DNA of 64,000 bases from CAYFZO01 sp965223735 (GTDB taxonomy: Bacteria > Pseudomonadota > Gammaproteobacteria > Poriferisulfidales > Oxydemutatoraceae): the NCBI GenBank assembly GCA_965223735.1, contig OZ245010.1, positions 1,178,001-1,242,000 of the forward strand. Direction: 5' to 3'. The notes beneath the pieces are model-generated. The model was not told the DNA's origin and did no database searches. It saw nothing but the letters and a program-made list of their open reading frames with translations. Of the stretch, positions 9,263 to 17,824 are shown one piece after another; the stretch's first letter is position 1; each line of letters begins with the position of its first letter. A program made the translations under genes and the position numbers.

Positions 9263-10630
9263 ATGAAACTCTCCGTTGTCATCCTGGCCGCCGGCGAGGG
9301 CACACGCTTCAACAGCCGCAAACCCAAAGTCCTGCAAGAAGTCGGCGGCAAGCCGATGCTCGGACACGTGCTCGACACCGCGCGCGCGCTCACGCCCGAC
9401 GAGATCCATATCGTCGTCGGCAGCGACGGTGAAGCGATACGCGCCGCGATGAATGACGACGCCATCCGCTGGCACGAGCAACGCGAACGGCTGGGCACCG
9501 CGCACGCATTGCAATGCGCGCAGGATGCGCTGAACAACGGTGGCCATGTACTGGTACTGTACGGCGACACGCTGTTCATCAAAACCGACACCCTCAAGTC
9601 TTTGCTCGCAACCCTCGACGACGCCGATCTGGCGATACTCACTCAAATAATGGACACACCCTTCGGTTACGGGCGCGTCGTGCGCGACGACATTGGCAAG
9701 CTCACACGCATCGTCGAAGAACGCGACGCCACCCCGCAGGAAGCCGGGATCGTGGAGGTCAACACCGGCATCATCGCCGCGCGCAGCGGCTGTCTGCCGG
9801 GCCTGCTCGACCGTGTCGGCAAAGACAACGCGCAGGGCGAGTACTATCTGACCGACTGCGCGGAGCTGGCGGTCAAAAGCGGCCTGAAAGTGGCGACCTG
9901 CAAGGCTCAGCCCGACGAAGCCCGGGGCGTCAATACGCCGCATCAGCTGGAACAGGCAGAACGCCAGATCCAACTCATGCGTGCCGGGCAACTGATGGCG
10001 CAAGGCGTTATCCTGCGCGACGCCAGACGGCTCGAGGTGCGCGGAGAAGTCAGCGCCGGACGCGACGTGACCATTGACGTGAACGTAGTGCTTGAAGGAG
10101 TCATCGAGCTCGGTGACAACGTTCGCGTCGGCGCCAACTGTGTGTTGCGCGACGTGTCGATCGGGGACGGAACGGAGATCAAGCCGTTTTCGATTGTCGA
10201 GTCCTCGAGCACCGGCAAAGACTGCACGATCGGCCCGTTCGCCCGCATCCGCCCGGAAGTCGAGATTGCCAACAAGGTCAGGATCGGCAACTTCGTCGAG
10301 GTCAAGAAAAGCGCCGTCGGCGGCGGCAGCAGGATCAACCACCTGAGTTACATCGGCGACAGCACCATTGGGCGCGACGTGAACGTCGGCGCGGGCACCA
10401 TCACCTGTAACTACGACGGCGCGCAAAAGCACCGCACGATCATCGGCGACAAGGTTTTCGTCGGCTCCGGCACGCAGGTCGTCGCGCCGGTGAAGATCGG
10501 CGACGGCGCCACTATCGGCGCCGGCTCCACCATCACCCACGACGCCGACGCTGGCGTCCTGACTCTGTCGCGCAGTGAACAGAAAACCGTACCCGGCTGG
10601 CGCCGCCCCTCAGGCAAAGGAAAGCAATAG
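9263..10630 (+). CDS. glmU: Bifunctional UDP-N-acetylglucosamine diphosphorylase / glucosamine-1-phosphate acetyltransferase
   Basis: Makes UDP-GlcNAc for peptidoglycan and lipopolysaccharide: it acetylates glucosamine-1-phosphate and then adds UMP. It has 455 residues, the usual size. The N-terminal nucleotidyltransferase begins LSVVILAAGEGTRF with the nucleotide-binding loop, followed by LGTAHALQCA and VLYGDT. From about residue 250, hexapeptide repeats form the left-handed beta helix, ending with the acetyl-CoA and catalytic region around HLSYIGDSTIGRDVNVGAG and TCNYDGAQKHRT. It lies two bases before glmS, so precursor and product enzymes are co-expressed. Confidence 0.96.
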   Translation: MKLSVVILAAGEGTRFNSRKPKVLQEVGGKPMLGHVLDTARALTPDEIHIVVGSDGEAIRAAMNDDAIRWHEQRERLGTAHALQCAQDALNNGGHVLVLYGDTLFIKTDTLKSLLATLDDADLAILTQIMDTPFGYGRVVRDDIGKLTRIVEERDATPQEAGIVEVNTGIIAARSGCLPGLLDRVGKDNAQGEYYLTDCAELAVKSGLKVATCKAQPDEARGVNTPHQLEQAERQIQLMRAGQLMAQGVILRDARRLEVRGEVSAGRDVTIDVNVVLEGVIELGDNVRVGANCVLRDVSIGDGTEIKPFSIVESSSTGKDCTIGPFARIRPEVEIANKVRIGNFVEVKKSAVGGGSRINHLSYIGDSTIGRDVNVGAGTITCNYDGAQKHRTIIGDKVFVGSGTQVVAPVKIGDGATIGAGSTITHDADAGVLTLSRSEQKTVPGWRRPSGKGKQ

Positions 10631-10632
10631 CC

Positions 10633-12489
10633 GTGTGCGGGATCGTCGCCGCCATCGCTGAAAACGACATCTGCCCGGTGTTGATGGAGGGCCTGAAACG
10701 GCTCGAATACCGCGGCTACGACTCGGCCGGCATCGCGCTACTCGGCGATGAACCCGAAGGCGCGCCCGGCGACAACATCCACCTGATCAGAAAACCGGGC
10801 AAAGTCGCGGAACTCGAAAACACACTCAAAGCCGACCCCCGCAAAAGTCGGATCGGCGTTGCACACACGCGCTGGGCGACGCACGGCGTACCCGATGAAG
10901 CCAACGCACACCCGCATATCTCAGGCAACCGCGTGATCGTCGTCCACAACGGCATCATCGAGAACTACGAGGAACTGAAAGCACGACAAACGGAACGCGG
11001 CTTCACCTTCGCTTCCGAAACCGACACCGAAGTGATCGCGCACCAGATCATGCTCTACCTCGACGAAAAAGGCGATCTGCTGCAAGCCGTATCCGCCACC
11101 TGCCGCGACCTGCAGGGCGCCTACGCGCTGGGTGTGCTCGACAGCCGCGACCCCGAACGCTTCATCGCCTCACGCAACGGCAGCCCCCTGATCATCGGCA
11201 TCGGCACGGGCGGCAACTACATCTCCTCCGACATCCAGGCACTGATCAAATTCGCGCAGGATTTCATCTATATGGAAAACGGCGAGATTGCCGAAGTCCG
11301 CCGCGACGGCTTCGCGCTGTTTGACGAAGAGCTGAACGCCATCCAGCGTGCCCCCGAACACGCCTTCTTCACTGCCGACGCCGCCGAGCTCGGGGAATTC
11401 AGCCATTACATGCATAAGGAGATCCACGAGCAGCCGAGCGCCGTCGCGGACACACTCGAAGGGCGGCTGTTCAAAGACACCGTGCCGGACGAGGTGCTGG
11501 GCCCGAACGTCGCGCCGATCCTCAACGCAGCCCGCGGCTTGCAGATCGTCGCCTGCGGCACGAGCTATCACGCCGCGCTGGTCGCCAAATACTGGTTTGA
11601 GGAATTCACCGACCTGTTCTGCCGGATTGAAATCGCCAGCGAGTTCCGCTACCGCAAGCAGACGATCCCCAAAAACACCCTGTTCGTGACGTTGTCGCAA
11701 TCGGGCGAGACCGCCGACACGCTCGCGGCGCTTGAACTCGCAAAATCGCGCTCCTACCTGTCGTCTCTAGCAATCTGCAACGTCGCCCAAAGCTCATTGG
11801 TCAGAGAATCGGAACGGGTGCTGATGACACACGCCGGCCCCGAAATCGGCGTCGCCTCAACCAAGGCGTTCACAACGCAGTTGACCGCGTTGATGCTGCT
11901 TGTCATTCTGCTCGGCAAGCATCACGGCATGAGCCAGGAAACCATTGCCGGCCTGGTCGCCCAACTTAGAAACCTGCCGTCGCGCCTCGAACAGGTGCTG
12001 GAACTCGAGCCCGAAATCAGGCAACTCGCCAGGCAATACGCCGACAAACACAACGCGCTGTTTCTGGGGCGCGGCCTGCACCACCCGATCGCGATGGAAG
12101 GCGCGCTGAAGATGAAAGAGATCTCATACATCCACGCCGAAGCCTACCCTGCCGGCGAACTCAAGCACGGCCCGCTCGCGCTGGTGGACCGGAATATGCC
12201 GGTCATCGCGGTCGCGCCCAACGATCACCTGCTCGCCAAACTGAAATCCAACCTGGAGGAAGTCCGCACGCGCGGAGGCATTCTGCACGTTTTCTCGGAC
12301 AAGGGCGCCGAACTGAACAGCCGCGGCAGCAGGGCGATCACGGTGATTGAACTCAGCGCGCCGGAAAACGCCGTCGCCCCGATCATCTTCTCGCTGCCGC
12401 TGCAACTGCTGGCCTATCACACCGCCGTTCTCAAAGGCACCGACGTGGATCAGCCGCGCAATCTTGCCAAGTCGGTGACGGTGGAGTAG
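10633..12489 (+). CDS. glmS: Glutamine--fructose-6-phosphate aminotransferase (isomerising)
   Basis: Makes glucosamine-6-phosphate from fructose-6-phosphate and glutamine, the first step of the hexosamine pathway. The protein has 618 residues. The GTG start is followed immediately by TGC, giving Met-Cys-Gly-Ile-Val, so the N-terminal catalytic Cys of the glutaminase domain is exposed after Met removal; this fixes the start. RWATHG and HNGIIENYEEL belong to the glutaminase half. The two SIS isomerase domains follow (GTSYHAA, SQSGETADT, ASTKAFTTQ) and the C-terminus is the conserved PRNLAKSVTVE. I see no ribozyme-like leader in the two-base gap to glmU. Confidence 0.97.
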   Translation: MCGIVAAIAENDICPVLMEGLKRLEYRGYDSAGIALLGDEPEGAPGDNIHLIRKPGKVAELENTLKADPRKSRIGVAHTRWATHGVPDEANAHPHISGNRVIVVHNGIIENYEELKARQTERGFTFASETDTEVIAHQIMLYLDEKGDLLQAVSATCRDLQGAYALGVLDSRDPERFIASRNGSPLIIGIGTGGNYISSDIQALIKFAQDFIYMENGEIAEVRRDGFALFDEELNAIQRAPEHAFFTADAAELGEFSHYMHKEIHEQPSAVADTLEGRLFKDTVPDEVLGPNVAPILNAARGLQIVACGTSYHAALVAKYWFEEFTDLFCRIEIASEFRYRKQTIPKNTLFVTLSQSGETADTLAALELAKSRSYLSSLAICNVAQSSLVRESERVLMTHAGPEIGVASTKAFTTQLTALMLLVILLGKHHGMSQETIAGLVAQLRNLPSRLEQVLELEPEIRQLARQYADKHNALFLGRGLHHPIAMEGALKMKEISYIHAEAYPAGELKHGPLALVDRNMPVIAVAPNDHLLAKLKSNLEEVRTRGGILHVFSDKGAELNSRGSRAITVIELSAPENAVAPIIFSLPLQLLAYHTAVLKGTDVDQPRNLAKSVTVE

Positions 12490-12581
12490 GCACAAGCAAA
12501 ATTGCAAATACAAGCCTCTTGAGACTGATCATGATCTTTGCAAAGCAATGTCGCGGTCAAAACGACATTGTTAAACGATTG

Positions 12582-12690
12582 TCACGGCCTGATTTTGACG
12601 TCATTCTTGAACAACGGCTTGACCTCGGGGACGATTTCAAACAGGCGGGTGTAGGATGTTTCGGCTAACTTCGTCTGCGCGCTCAGGTAT
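12582..12690 (-). pseudogene. Possible remnant of a globin-domain gene
   Basis: A short open stretch on the minus strand reads AETSYTRLFEIVPEVKPLFK before stopping at 12582. This resembles the B-C helix region of bacterial globin-domain proteins (pattern F-Y-x-R-L-F-E-x-x-P-E-V-x-P-L-F). No start codon or heme-pocket histidine is present, so it would be a fragment. The rest of 12490-12912 contains no other feature that I can support. Confidence 0.3.
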
Positions 12691-12912
12691 AGAGACTTTG
12701 CTCCAGATGTTGCGCACCGGTTTCATCGAGGCGTTGCTCGTAATAATCAAATTTCCTCGTGTTTAGTTGCAGCAATGAGCATCGGAATTTCGATCAAGAT
12801 GTGCTCGTCGTGGCGGGTTCCAGCCGCTGGGCGATCGGCGTTGACGCTGATCATAGCTGCCAAACCAAACAAAATTGGCAGCTATGATTTGCCGGATTCG
12901 CGTGCAGAAAAA

Positions 12913-13818
12913 TCAATCGCCGAACTGATAACCGAACTGTTCAATGTCACTCGCGTACTTTTTGGCGACCAGACTTTGAGTTTTGGCGTTGTAAAAATCA
13001 GTGTAATGCCCTTCGACTGAGAATTGATTTATTTTTACATCTGCCCACTTGAGCATTCTTTCGTCAAGACCGATACGATTGATTATTTGCGCAAGATCTT
13101 CGCGAAAATGTTCTAGTCGTCCAATGAAGTCCACGATTTCTGCATCAAAAGAAATGGACTGTGGCCTGAAGTGAGGATCGCACAGGTCATCGGGAACGCG
13201 GCAGACAAACTTCGCAAAATCGGAAAATGACATGTGCTTGAAGCGAACCCCGGGATAAGGAAATCGGTATAGTTTTAAGGATGTCGGGTGCAGCCCTCCC
13301 CGACGACACACTTTGTCGAGGTAACACGAAACAAGTCTCGCCCAAGGGTTTCTGACGAACGTAAAATTGAAAACCTTGTCAAGTCTGGACAATTCCTGAG
13401 GCAGGTTAGAGTTAGTTTTGTAAGGTCTCTTGTAATAAAGAAGATGCGCAACATCGCCAGGAGTTTTTGGCGTGATATTCCCCCCAAGTGGGCACCTGTC
13501 TTGGTCCGGCAAAGGTTGGCCCGGAATATCAAGCATCATGGATTTGATTGTTGAACAACCCGATTTGGCAATCTCGTGGTAAACGAAGCAAATATTTTTT
13601 CTGTTAAAAAAATAAAGGCGACAAGTATCACCCATATTTTTTTGATAACTGAGATATTTATCTATGCGCAGCGGATGAATGCAACGAAAAGGACTAAAAT
13701 ATAGCCACTGATATGGCTCTATCAGGCAGGATCCCAGGTAGGATTTGCAGAATGTGTACAGTTTCATGTGCTGATTTTTATCAGCCCGGCATTTCTTTAT
13801 CTCAGGTACTGTTCTCAC
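12913..13818 (-). CDS. Sulfotransferase family 2 protein
   Basis: Predicted to move a sulfuryl group from PAPS to a carbohydrate or other acceptor. It has up to 301 residues. The 5'-phosphosulfate loop is HEIAKSGCSTIKS, with the basic residue and Ser/Thr expected of the family. The 3'-phosphate motif is FTFVRNPWARLVSCYLDK. The C-terminal half contains VDFIGRLEHFREDLAQII, typical of the carbohydrate sulfotransferase fold. The start may be the internal Met at MKLYTFCK (13767) instead of 13818. The gene is more AT-rich than its neighbours and stands alone, which suggests horizontal acquisition. The acceptor cannot be inferred. Confidence 0.82.
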   Translation of the reverse strand: MRTVPEIKKCRADKNQHMKLYTFCKSYLGSCLIEPYQWLYFSPFRCIHPLRIDKYLSYQKNMGDTCRLYFFNRKNICFVYHEIAKSGCSTIKSMMLDIPGQPLPDQDRCPLGGNITPKTPGDVAHLLYYKRPYKTNSNLPQELSRLDKVFNFTFVRNPWARLVSCYLDKVCRRGGLHPTSLKLYRFPYPGVRFKHMSFSDFAKFVCRVPDDLCDPHFRPQSISFDAEIVDFIGRLEHFREDLAQIINRIGLDERMLKWADVKINQFSVEGHYTDFYNAKTQSLVAKKYASDIEQFGYQFGD

Positions 13819-13861
13819 ACAAGCTTGATTAGATCATCCGTCGTCAATTTATCTGATCAGT

Positions 13862-15145
13862 CTAGACTTTCTTTGCGGTCTTGATGATCGCGCGCAATTC
13901 CTCAATCGCACCCTGCACCTGAAAGTCCTTCTCGAGTTGCGCCTTGAGATCTCGTATCGGCGGGGTTTTCGCCGGTTCATCCGCCGCCGCCTGCGTATTT
14001 CCCGAATCGCCGGTCTCGGTCACAGTGCTCGCGACCGGCAATCTCTCAAGCACGATATCGGGCGTGATGCCGACGTCGTGGATAGAGCGCCCCGACGGCG
14101 TGTAGTACTTGGCAGTCGTCAGTTTGAGCGCGCGCTTCTTGTTCAGCGGATGCACCGTCTGCACCGAGCCTTTGCCGAAAGACTGCGTGCCGATGATCTT
14201 CGCCCGGCCATGATCCTGCAACGCGCCGGCAACGATCTCGGAAGCCGAGGCAGATCCCCGGTTCAGTAACACCACCATCGGGATGTCGTTGGCGCTGTTC
14301 GCCGACTTGGTCAAGTACTTCGCTTCCGAGTCGGATTTGCGCCCGCGAGTTGAAACCACCAGTTGCTGCGAACCCAGGAACACATCCGACACGTCCACCG
14401 CGGACGTCAATACACCGCCGGGGTTGTTGCGCAGGTCAAGGATCAGCCCCTTCAGTTCACTCTTTGCGGTTTCGGCCTCGTGTTTGAGCATATTCAGCCT
14501 TTCTTTCAGCAACTCAGCGGTTTTGACTTGAAACTTGGTGATCCTGAGATAGCCGAACTCATCTTCAAGCAAAGCATTTTTTACGCTTTTCACCTTGATC
14601 ACGGCGCGGGTTATTTGAACTTCAAACGGCGGTTCGTCACCTCTGACGACAATCAGTTTGACCGAAGTGCCGACGGGCCCGCGCATCTTGTCCACCGCGT
14701 CAGACAAGCTCATGCCCCTGACCGGTTCATCGTCGATCTGCGCGATCAGGTCTCCGGACAACAACCCCACCGCGTCGGCCGGCGTGTCCTCAATCGGTGC
14801 GATGACCTTCACCAGCCCGTCTTCCATTCCGACTTCAATGCCAAGACCGCCGAATTTACCGGTCGTGCCGATCTTCAAGTCGGTGTATTCACGGCGCGAC
14901 ATGAAAACGGAGTACGGATCAAGCGCCCCCAACATTCCACGGATCGCCCCTTCTATCAGTTTTTCGTCCTCAACTTCATCCACATAATCGGTTTTGATGC
15001 GCGCATAGACGTCGCTGAACAGACGCAACTCCTCGAGTGGCGGCTGGTACGCCGTGCGCGCGGCAAAGCCGTTGTGCCAGGCGAAACTCGCCGCAAAAAG
15101 GAACAGGGCGACGGCCGCAAAAACTTTATGACGCCGTGCTTTCAT
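13862..15145 (-). CDS. Carboxy-terminal processing protease, S41 family
   Basis: Periplasmic serine protease of the CtpA type, 427 residues. An uncleaved signal or membrane anchor (VFAAVALFLFAASFAW) is followed by a PDZ domain around GKFGGLGIEVGMEDGLVKV and the S41 core. The catalytic Ser lies in RGSASASEIVAGAL and the general-base Lys in GTQSFGKGSVQ, so the Ser-Lys dyad is intact. The C-terminus is a Thr- and Ala-rich linker and a short helix. Proteobacterial homologues trim periplasmic or outer-membrane proteins and peptidoglycan hydrolases. Confidence 0.92.
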   Translation of the reverse strand: MKARRHKVFAAVALFLFAASFAWHNGFAARTAYQPPLEELRLFSDVYARIKTDYVDEVEDEKLIEGAIRGMLGALDPYSVFMSRREYTDLKIGTTGKFGGLGIEVGMEDGLVKVIAPIEDTPADAVGLLSGDLIAQIDDEPVRGMSLSDAVDKMRGPVGTSVKLIVVRGDEPPFEVQITRAVIKVKSVKNALLEDEFGYLRITKFQVKTAELLKERLNMLKHEAETAKSELKGLILDLRNNPGGVLTSAVDVSDVFLGSQQLVVSTRGRKSDSEAKYLTKSANSANDIPMVVLLNRGSASASEIVAGALQDHGRAKIIGTQSFGKGSVQTVHPLNKKRALKLTTAKYYTPSGRSIHDVGITPDIVLERLPVASTVTETGDSGNTQAAADEPAKTPPIRDLKAQLEKDFQVQGAIEELRAIIKTAKKV

Positions 15146-15283
15146 CAGGGCTTTCTCTCAAGTCTGATCACGAACCCAGAGGGCCGCTTAAACCGCCATT
15201 ATACCTTAGGATTTCCCGGCAGACGTGTAACAAGGTCCAGAAATATATGGGCAAATAGCCTGATCTAAAAGGAGATAACCAAT

Positions 15284-15409
15284 ATGGCGGAACCTTGTAT
15301 CACTAGCGCCAGCACGAGTGGCCGCGTGAGGTCAATCGGCGTCGGCCGCCTTGTGCCTGAACAAAACAAAATGCCGAAAACTCTACTTTACAAAAGGTCA
15401 GATCACTAA
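15284..15409 (+). CDS. Small ORF with a strong ribosome site, possibly a remnant
   Basis: A 41-codon frame starts at an ATG preceded by AAAAGGAGATAACCAAT, a near-perfect ribosome site. The product (starts MAEPCITS, ends YKRSDH) resembles nothing that I know. The adjoining frame continues as SIDDITATTKELN into the hydrophobic ORF at 15450, so this could be the first part of one gene split by a frameshift. Confidence 0.25.
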   Translation: MAEPCITSASTSGRVRSIGVGRLVPEQNKMPKTLLYKRSDH

Positions 15410-15449
15410 AAGTATTGACGACATCACCGCCACCACAAAGGAACTTAAT

Positions 15450-15521
15450 ATGCTGTTGCTTTTGGGAATATTAATAGCAGTCGTAATTGGTTTAGCTGTT
15501 GCTTCAATTTTTATAATTTAA
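15450..15521 (+). CDS. Very small hydrophobic peptide, or membrane-helix end of a decayed gene
   Basis: A 23-codon frame encodes a single hydrophobic helix (MLLLLGILIAVVIGLAVAS and four more residues). AAAGGA sits seven bases before the ATG. The same frame is open upstream to about 15351 and there reads as an amphipathic helix (QITKSIDDITATTKELN), which looks like the stretch before a membrane helix in a chemoreceptor-like protein. It could be a small membrane peptide or a fragment. The remainder of 15146-15561 shows nothing else. Confidence 0.3.
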   Translation: MLLLLGILIAVVIGLAVASIFII

Positions 15522-15561
15522 TATCCCCCGCAAACTGCAAATGCACAAGGTAGTAACATCG

Positions 15562-16848
15562 CTATAGCAAATTTTCTTGTTTAACATTTTTAGAAACCGT
15601 GTTAAAAAATCTTGGCTCATATTTTCCATTTTCTTTCCATGTCGCATACACGCAGTATTCATAAAGCTCCTTTTTACTGTTACGTTTTCTGACAACCCTA
15701 CTTCCTATGTTTGTAAACCCAAGCAGGGTTAAAGATTCTTCGAATAACTTTTCCGTATGGATCTGCACATCATAAAAACTCGAGTTTCCAACTATATAAG
15801 ACAATATTGCCCCCCTCTTAAGACACCCCCGCAAGTTACACAAATGCAAATGCATGTCATAAAAATACTTTTTGACGTATGTCGCCATCAGTCTCGCGTT
15901 TTTCCCTTTCGATTCTAAAATCTTTGCCGACACCAACTCCAAAAATTGAGGAGGATTTATCCTGCCAGGTTCCCAATTTTGAAGCCGGCTTGTCGCAATA
16001 CCCCACGTACCCCCAATTGTTTTCCAGTCCAACTCTCCCGCCGCACGCGCCGTATCAAGAAACTTTGTCCAATACATGTACGGTCGCAGTTCTCGGATAT
16101 AACTTATCCTATTTGGATACGGGGGCGATGTAATAACATGAGAATACTTTATATCGTTGATCGAAAAAGGATTCGTGGAATCACCGAAATGGATGGATGC
16201 ATCGTCGGAAAGATGTTCAATACTACTGACTATGGCATCAAATATAGCGAGGAAAATAGACTCCATTTGGTCAATATTGAACTCCGCGGCTTTATCGTGG
16301 AATGACATGGAAACATGGTTAAAAGCTGCTGAAGATGTCTCTATCGCCAGACGGCAAAAAGCTATCCAGGCCAAAGAAGAAGCACTGTTTGCCTTGGGTT
16401 CCCCAAACTGATTCACTAAACTTTGGCGCAACGCAGAAAGAATTCTTAAAGTCCGCCCGCTCCACCATCGGTTGATATTATGGATATCCGGTATCCAATT
16501 ATCATCTTTGACAATTCTTTTACAGTCCAAAAGACACTTTCTGATACCTGAATCAAGTTTTTTCAATTCAATACTCGTGTAATTCCTGCACTTTACATTT
16601 CCCAGCCACACAAGAAACGGATTGATGTCAAAGCAGTGTGCAAATAGCCCACGCTCGGCTGCTACCAGACCAGTCGTCCCGGTTCCTGAAAACGGATCCA
16701 AGATAAAAGAACCCTCCGGAACACCATTCATAATTTCTGCTACAAGCCTCACCGAATATGCCGGCGTCAGCCGCAACCAGCCATGCCTGCCCAATTCCTT
16801 GTTAAATTTAAAGGTGTAGTCAGATCTGCGAGTGATTTTCACGTCCAT
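15562..16848 (-). CDS. DNA methyltransferase of a type II restriction-modification system
   Basis: An amino-methyltransferase (N4-cytosine or N6-adenine). The cofactor motif I is DPFSGTGTTGLVAAERG at about residues 51-67, and the catalytic motif IV is TSPPY at about 240-244, with the cofactor motif first. The protein has 428 residues from the ATG at 16848. That ATG overlaps the stop of the endonuclease gene in TGATG, so translation is coupled. A TTG one codon earlier is the other possible start. SPPY is commoner in N4-cytosine enzymes, but the methylated base cannot be fixed from sequence alone. The gene is AT-rich compared with the backbone. Confidence 0.88.
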   Translation of the reverse strand: MDVKITRRSDYTFKFNKELGRHGWLRLTPAYSVRLVAEIMNGVPEGSFILDPFSGTGTTGLVAAERGLFAHCFDINPFLVWLGNVKCRNYTSIELKKLDSGIRKCLLDCKRIVKDDNWIPDIHNINRWWSGRTLRILSALRQSLVNQFGEPKANSASSLAWIAFCRLAIETSSAAFNHVSMSFHDKAAEFNIDQMESIFLAIFDAIVSSIEHLSDDASIHFGDSTNPFSINDIKYSHVITSPPYPNRISYIRELRPYMYWTKFLDTARAAGELDWKTIGGTWGIATSRLQNWEPGRINPPQFLELVSAKILESKGKNARLMATYVKKYFYDMHLHLCNLRGCLKRGAILSYIVGNSSFYDVQIHTEKLFEESLTLLGFTNIGSRVVRKRNSKKELYEYCVYATWKENGKYEPRFFNTVSKNVKQENLL

Positions 16849-17648
16849 CAATCAGCACTCAATATCGTTTCAATCACGCTATTGACTTCAGATTTAATAA
16901 CGGATGTTTGACGCTTGAAAAAACCTGCAAGATCATAATCCAAAACATTTTTGCAAAAAGCATAAAGGGACTGCTGTTCATCATCGCTAATAGTTCCGAC
17001 AAGCATGCCGCAACGATGATTTTGATACCTGAGAGCAACATCAGAATCAATTTGTGAAGAAAAAATAGCAAAAACAGGAAAATAATCATTTGCCCACGCT
17101 ATTGTGGCATTATCTATATCTGCATGTTGCCGTTTGCTATCCTTGCTTTTATAGCCTTGCCGCACCTCAAACACTATGCCGCCGGAGGGCTTGGCTACAC
17201 CCCCCAGCCGAGAGCAATAGACCTCAATCCACCTTTTGACGTCCGCAAGCACGGTTTGATTTTTTATCTCAGACAGTTCCAACCTTCCGTCCAAAGACAG
17301 TTTTTTTGATTTCCCAGATCTGGTCTTAGCGGTATATGACCATCTGGCAAATTTAGCATCTCTGTAATTAGCCGCATCAATAAGTATTTCCCTGAACAAG
17401 CGCTCACACCCGATTCCCAGCTGACGGTACACAGAAGTCATTCCCCCTGCAGCTCTATGCGTGGCATACATCAAAGCGCTATCTAACCCAACCCAGGAAT
17501 AGAATGGATCTGATCCGTAAAGCAACTTGAATTCATCAACAGATACTCCCTTTTTAGGGCCTCCTCGACCAAATTTTGGTCTGTAGCTCTTGCACTTTCT
17601 CAACGGCAACAGAAAAGTCTCAAGATACTGTTCATCTTTATTCGGCAA
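16848..17648 (-). CDS. Putative type II restriction endonuclease
   Basis: A 266-residue protein directly upstream of, and overlapping, a DNA methyltransferase gene, which is the main reason for the call. It has no membrane helix. A plausible nuclease region is GGIVFEVRQGYKSKDSKRQHAD (acidic residue, spacer, E-x-R, then a Lys-rich stretch), which resembles a PD-(D/E)xK core. The pattern reminds me of CfrBI-like enzymes, but I hold that weakly. The start is a TTG at 17648. The endonuclease comes before the methyltransferase, so a control mechanism would be needed; no controller gene is visible nearby. Confidence 0.68.
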   Translation of the reverse strand: MPNKDEQYLETFLLPLRKCKSYRPKFGRGGPKKGVSVDEFKLLYGSDPFYSWVGLDSALMYATHRAAGGMTSVYRQLGIGCERLFREILIDAANYRDAKFARWSYTAKTRSGKSKKLSLDGRLELSEIKNQTVLADVKRWIEVYCSRLGGVAKPSGGIVFEVRQGYKSKDSKRQHADIDNATIAWANDYFPVFAIFSSQIDSDVALRYQNHRCGMLVGTISDDEQQSLYAFCKNVLDYDLAGFFKRQTSVIKSEVNSVIETILSAD

Positions 17649-17697
17649 AGTTCTTTCTCGCTATGTTTGAATTGCCATATATAGCACCAGCTGTATG

Positions 17698-17770
17698 AGG
17701 CCAGAAACTTATGGGACTCCTGGCCTGATTAAAAAGGAAGCCGACATGCAAGTTCAACACATCGGCTTCC
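17698..17770. repeat. Two successive hairpins upstream of the decayed transposase
   Basis: The first hairpin is AGGCCAG (17698-17704) with CTGGCCT (17720-17726). The second is a perfect nine-pair stem, GGAAGCCGA (17736-17744) with TCGGCTTCC (17762-17770). They sit between the endonuclease start and the transposase start. The second may belong to the left end of the insertion element or may sequester its translation start; the first could be a terminator arm without a T run. Confidence 0.5.
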
Positions 17771-17824
17771 GCCTCAAAGGTTTCTATAGAATCGCCTCTT
17801 TATCAACTAAATTGGGAGGCAATT

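Noticed and set aside
12775..13020. 81-codon plus-strand frame overlapping the sulfotransferase end
   Set aside because: Its composition is not protein-like where it overlaps the opposite gene, and it has no recognisable feature.
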